Assembly: GCA_964599915.1 (NCBI GenBank)
Contig: CAZRHR010000105.1
Location: forward strand, 1 to 6,496
Length of the DNA stretch: 6,496 nt
Direction: 5' to 3'
Source: CAZRHR01 sp964599915
GTDB lineage: Bacteria > Bacteroidota > Bacteroidia > CAIKAF01
The notes under the pieces are model-generated. The model saw only the letters and a program-made list of their open reading frames with translations. It searched no databases and was not told the DNA's origin. Position numbers and translations under genes: made by a program. Of the stretch, positions 4,292 to 6,496 are shown piece after piece; positions within the stretch are counted from its first letter, which is position 1, and each line of letters starts with the position of its first letter.

Positions 4292-5446
4292 TCAATCCAA
4301 TAATTCCGCAGCTTCTTGCCCCAATTGGGTGCCAAGCGCCACTCCCATTCCTCCAAGTCTAACGGCTGCAACTACGCCCGGTCGGATTATTTTACAAACA
4401 GGTGCCCGGTGTGTGCCCATGCCCATGGTACCTGCCCATACGTGTGCAACTTCCCATGATACATTGGGCAGCAATTTTTCTGAAATAAAATCCATCAAAT
4501 AGGTTTTGATTTCCGCTGGAATGGTTTGTTCTATCGTGGTTTCTTTTTCCGGTTGTAAACGGCGACCGCCTCCAATCAACAATTGGTTATGCCCCACTTT
4601 TCTAAAATAGGTATCGCCACCTGCATAGTGAAAGGTGCCTTGGGGCAAGGGTTGGTTCAAAGGCTGCGTTACCATTACCACCCCACGGGCAGGTTTTACT
4701 TCTTCCGCTAATTCGGGTAAAACTGAACCTGCAAAACCATTGACTGCCACCAAAACTTTTCCAGCGAAGCGTTCTATGGTTCCTTTGGTGTGGTTTAAAG
4801 TCACTAGGCTCGGGTTTACCTCGCTTTTTATGCTTTCCACGGTCCATCCCATATCCATTTGAATGCCTGCGATTTGCACTTTTTCTAGTAAAGATGCCCA
4901 AATCCGGCCAGAATGTAGGGCGCCCTCGAAANNNNNNNNNNATATCAAGGCATGTGCTTTTGGAAACCACGGGGTGGATGGGTTTGGAGGACAGGTTGTA
5001 TAAACGCGTGAGGAAAACAATCCGGTTTCTGCCAGCATGTCATTAAGACGAGGTACTTCGTTTAAAACGGCTTCGGCCAGGGTTTCTTCTCCTTGAAAAA
5101 ACACTTCGTAGCCGCCGCATGCTTCAAATTGTAAAGCTTCTGCGCCGTGCATGTCCAATAAGGCTCGTAAACCCAAAACCCGTTTTTCAATCAATTGAAG
5201 GGTCGAGGACTGGGACTGATTTCTAAGGTCGGCGGAGATTTCGCCTGCGGTGCCGAAACAAGCAAACCCAGCGTTTCTTGTGGTGGCACCGGAGGGCCAA
5301 ACCCCTTGGTCCACCACAAGTACTTTGTGGTCAGGATGTTTTTTTTTGTAGGCGAGGGCTGCGTTAAGGCCTACAATTCCGGCACCTATCACCAAAAGGT
5401 CCACCGGTTGTTGAAAGGTGTCTTTTTCCCAAAAAGACCAACTCAT
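4292..5446 (-). CDS. FAD-dependent oxidoreductase, DAO family (glycine/D-amino acid oxidase-like)
   Basis: A 384-codon gene for a flavoprotein of the DAO fold, which includes glycine oxidase, sarcosine oxidase, D-amino acid dehydrogenase and related amine oxidases. The N-terminal Rossmann motif GAGIVG (21-26) is followed by VLVVDQG (42-48), with D46 at the end of the second strand for the FAD ribose. GATTRNAGFACFG (53-65) is the second FAD-contacting loop. Later family blocks are KPARGVVMVT (251-260), YFRKVGHNQLLIGGGR (280-295), VWAGTMGMGTHRAPV (336-350) and the C-terminal FAD loop VRLGGMGVALG (362-372). These give the class but not the substrate. An assembly gap of 10 Ns falls within codons 169-172, and the frame is kept if the gap length is right. 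The start at 5446 overlaps the stop of the upstream peptidase gene (ATGA), so the two are probably co-transcribed and translationally coupled. No signal peptide is seen, so it is likely cytoplasmic. Confidence 0.85.
   Translation of the reverse strand: MSWSFWEKDTFQQPVDLLVIGAGIVGLNAALAYKKKHPDHKVLVVDQGVWPSGATTRNAGFACFGTAGEISADLRNQSQSSTLQLIEKRVLGLRALLDMHGAEALQFEACGGYEVFFQGEETLAEAVLNEVPRLNDMLAETGLFSSRVYTTCPPNPSTPWFPKAHALIXXXXFEGALHSGRIWASLLEKVQIAGIQMDMGWTVESIKSEVNPSLVTLNHTKGTIERFAGKVLVAVNGFAGSVLPELAEEVKPARGVVMVTQPLNQPLPQGTFHYAGGDTYFRKVGHNQLLIGGGRRLQPEKETTIEQTIPAEIKTYLMDFISEKLLPNVSWEVAHVWAGTMGMGTHRAPVCKIIRPGVVAAVRLGGMGVALGTQLGQEAAELLD
4932..4941. other. Assembly gap of 10 N inside the FAD oxidoreductase gene
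   Basis: Ten consecutive Ns interrupt the gene between ALI (codons 166-168) and FEGALHSG (codons 173-180). The reading frame is continuous on both sides with ten unknown bases, giving four ambiguous codons (TNN NNN NNN NNT). A length of exactly ten is typical of a scaffolding placeholder, so the true size may differ. Both flanks fit one DAO-family protein in the right order, which supports correct joining. Confidence 0.97.
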
Positions 5447-6496
5447 GGTTTTTCAGCGAGGTGGGTAAATAGAAAAGCAAGAAAATCTGTATAATCTTGA
5501 ATGACCATGGCGGTGGATTTTCCAGCACCATGTCCTGCATTGGATTCAATACGAATCAGGATGGGGTTGGTGCCTTGTTGTGCGGTTTGTAAAGCGGCGG
5601 CAAACTTGAAGGAATGCGCAGGAACCACACGGTCGTCATGGTCTGCCGTCATAATCAATGTGGCGGGATAATGGGTTCCCGGTTTGATTTGATGCAAGGG
5701 CGAATATTTATACAAGTAGGGGAAATGGGCCGGATTTTCCGGATTTCCGTATTCCACCATCCAGGCATGACCAATGGTAAATTGGTGAAACTTCAGCATG
5801 TCTAATACCCCAACTGCCGGAATGGCCACTTTAAATAAATCGGGACGTTGCAACATACAAGCGCCCACCAAAAGACCACCATTGCTGCGGCCATGAATGG
5901 CAAGTCGGGCAGGGGAGGTGATTCCTTTTTCAATGAGGTATTCTGCGGCTCCAATAAAATCATCGAATACATTTTGCTTTTTCTCCAACATGCCTGCGGT
6001 ATGCCATTGTTCACCAAATTCTCCACCACCACGAAGCGCTGGAACGGCATATACACCGCCACTTTCTACGAACAACCAATTGACTAAACTAAAAGAAGGC
6101 ATCACAGGAATGTTGAATCCACCATATCCATAGAGCAAACAGGCCCTGTTTTGCAACGGTACATCTTTTTTGTAAAATAAATACATGGGAATTCCCGTGC
6201 CATCTTTAGAGGGATACCGTACTTGTTTTACCTCATATTTTTCAGCATCAATGTCCAATCCGGAGGCTTTATATTTTTCCGGGGTAGAAGCGCCGGGCGA
6301 AAGCCGATAAATGGTGGCCGGCATATGGAAGCTGGTGAGGGCAAAAAAGGCTTCTCCGGTTTCCTCTTCTACAGACATCCCGGCTATGGTTCCCATGGCA
6401 GGAAGTTGAATGGTTTGGGGTTGTGCACCTTCTTGAAAACGCACCAATTCATTTTTTACATGTCTGTTGTACAGTGCCATCCATCCATTGGGAATG
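5443..6496 (-). CDS. Prolyl oligopeptidase family serine peptidase (S9A), C-terminal part, runs off right edge
   Basis: S9A peptidases cleave short peptides after proline. The frame is open to the window end and continues upstream of the in-frame ATG at 6480 (the preceding codons read IPNGW), so that ATG is internal and the start lies outside. Numbering from it, the alpha/beta-hydrolase triad is complete: Ser199 in GRSNGG (197-202), Asp282 in ADHDDRVVP (279-287) and His317 in AGHGAGK (315-321). R284 corresponds to the substrate-carboxylate arginine, and GHAW (237-240) has the tryptophan that stacks on proline in prolyl oligopeptidase. Residues 1-60 are the end of the beta-propeller, and YEVKQVRYPSKDGT (82-95) starts the catalytic domain. 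LLYGYGGF (115-122) and ALRGGGEFG (148-156) are further S9A blocks. About half of a protein of roughly 700 residues is visible. Whether it is secreted cannot be told without the N-terminus. It overlaps the downstream oxidoreductase gene by ATGA. Confidence 0.92.
   Translation of the reverse strand, partial: IPNGWMALYNRHVKNELVRFQEGAQPQTIQLPAMGTIAGMSVEEETGEAFFALTSFHMPATIYRLSPGASTPEKYKASGLDIDAEKYEVKQVRYPSKDGTGIPMYLFYKKDVPLQNRACLLYGYGGFNIPVMPSFSLVNWLFVESGGVYAVPALRGGGEFGEQWHTAGMLEKKQNVFDDFIGAAEYLIEKGITSPARLAIHGRSNGGLLVGACMLQRPDLFKVAIPAVGVLDMLKFHQFTIGHAWMVEYGNPENPAHFPYLYKYSPLHQIKPGTHYPATLIMTADHDDRVVPAHSFKFAAALQTAQQGTNPILIRIESNAGHGAGKSTAMVIQDYTDFLAFLFTHLAEKP

Noticed and set aside
4282..4296. Bidirectional terminator between the convergent operons
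   Set aside because: Only a 5-bp AT-rich stem, partly inside a coding region and without a proper U-tract after it on the plus strand.
1..6496. CRISPR array, insertion sequence, toxin-antitoxin or defence module
   Set aside because: No direct-repeat array, transposase, small overlapping toxin/antitoxin pair or defence-type domain was found on either strand.

Overview
The window reads as ordinary chromosome from a member of the Bacteroidota, probably a draft or metagenome assembly because it contains a run of 10 Ns. The best clues are an ECF sigma factor of a type widespread in that phylum, an FtsK N-terminus with the usual Bacteroidota look, almost no Shine-Dalgarno sequences before the main genes, and a promoter-like pair close to the Bacteroidota -33/-7 consensus (TTTG ... 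TAnnTTTG). I cannot place it below phylum with confidence.

Layout: (1) 1-504, minus strand: first 168 codons of the DNA translocase ftsK, running off the left edge. (2) 505-871: a 367-bp gap rich in inverted repeats, including a nearly perfect 36-bp palindrome at 569-604, a possible 48-codon ORF on the minus strand, and a terminator-like hairpin downstream of the sigma gene. (3) 872-1462, minus: a complete ECF sigma factor. (4) 1463-1707: divergent intergenic region with a good candidate promoter for the sigma gene and, on the plus strand, an overlapping 33-codon ORF resembling a lipoprotein signal peptide. (5) 1708-4270, plus: a tight three-gene operon (SirB1/transglutaminase-like protein, DUF4442 hotdog-fold protein, membrane metallophosphoesterase), each pair joined by an ATGA stop/start overlap. 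(6) 4292-6496, minus: a second operon meeting the first tail to tail, with the C-terminal half of a prolyl oligopeptidase (truncated by the right edge) joined by ATGA to a DAO-family FAD oxidoreductase that contains the N gap.

How the genes may work together: ftsK and the sigma gene are conserved housekeeping/regulatory genes. The three-gene plus-strand operon is translationally coupled, but its members have no established shared pathway; a role at the cell envelope is possible because the last gene is a membrane protein with a twin-arginine motif. The peptidase-oxidase pair could link breakdown of proline-containing peptides to oxidation of an amino or imino acid, which is inference only. 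I found no CRISPR array, insertion sequence, phage gene, tRNA or rRNA. I see no convincing new multi-gene system; the most unusual items are the palindrome in front of ftsK, the internal Tat motif in the phosphoesterase and the lipoprotein-like small ORF.
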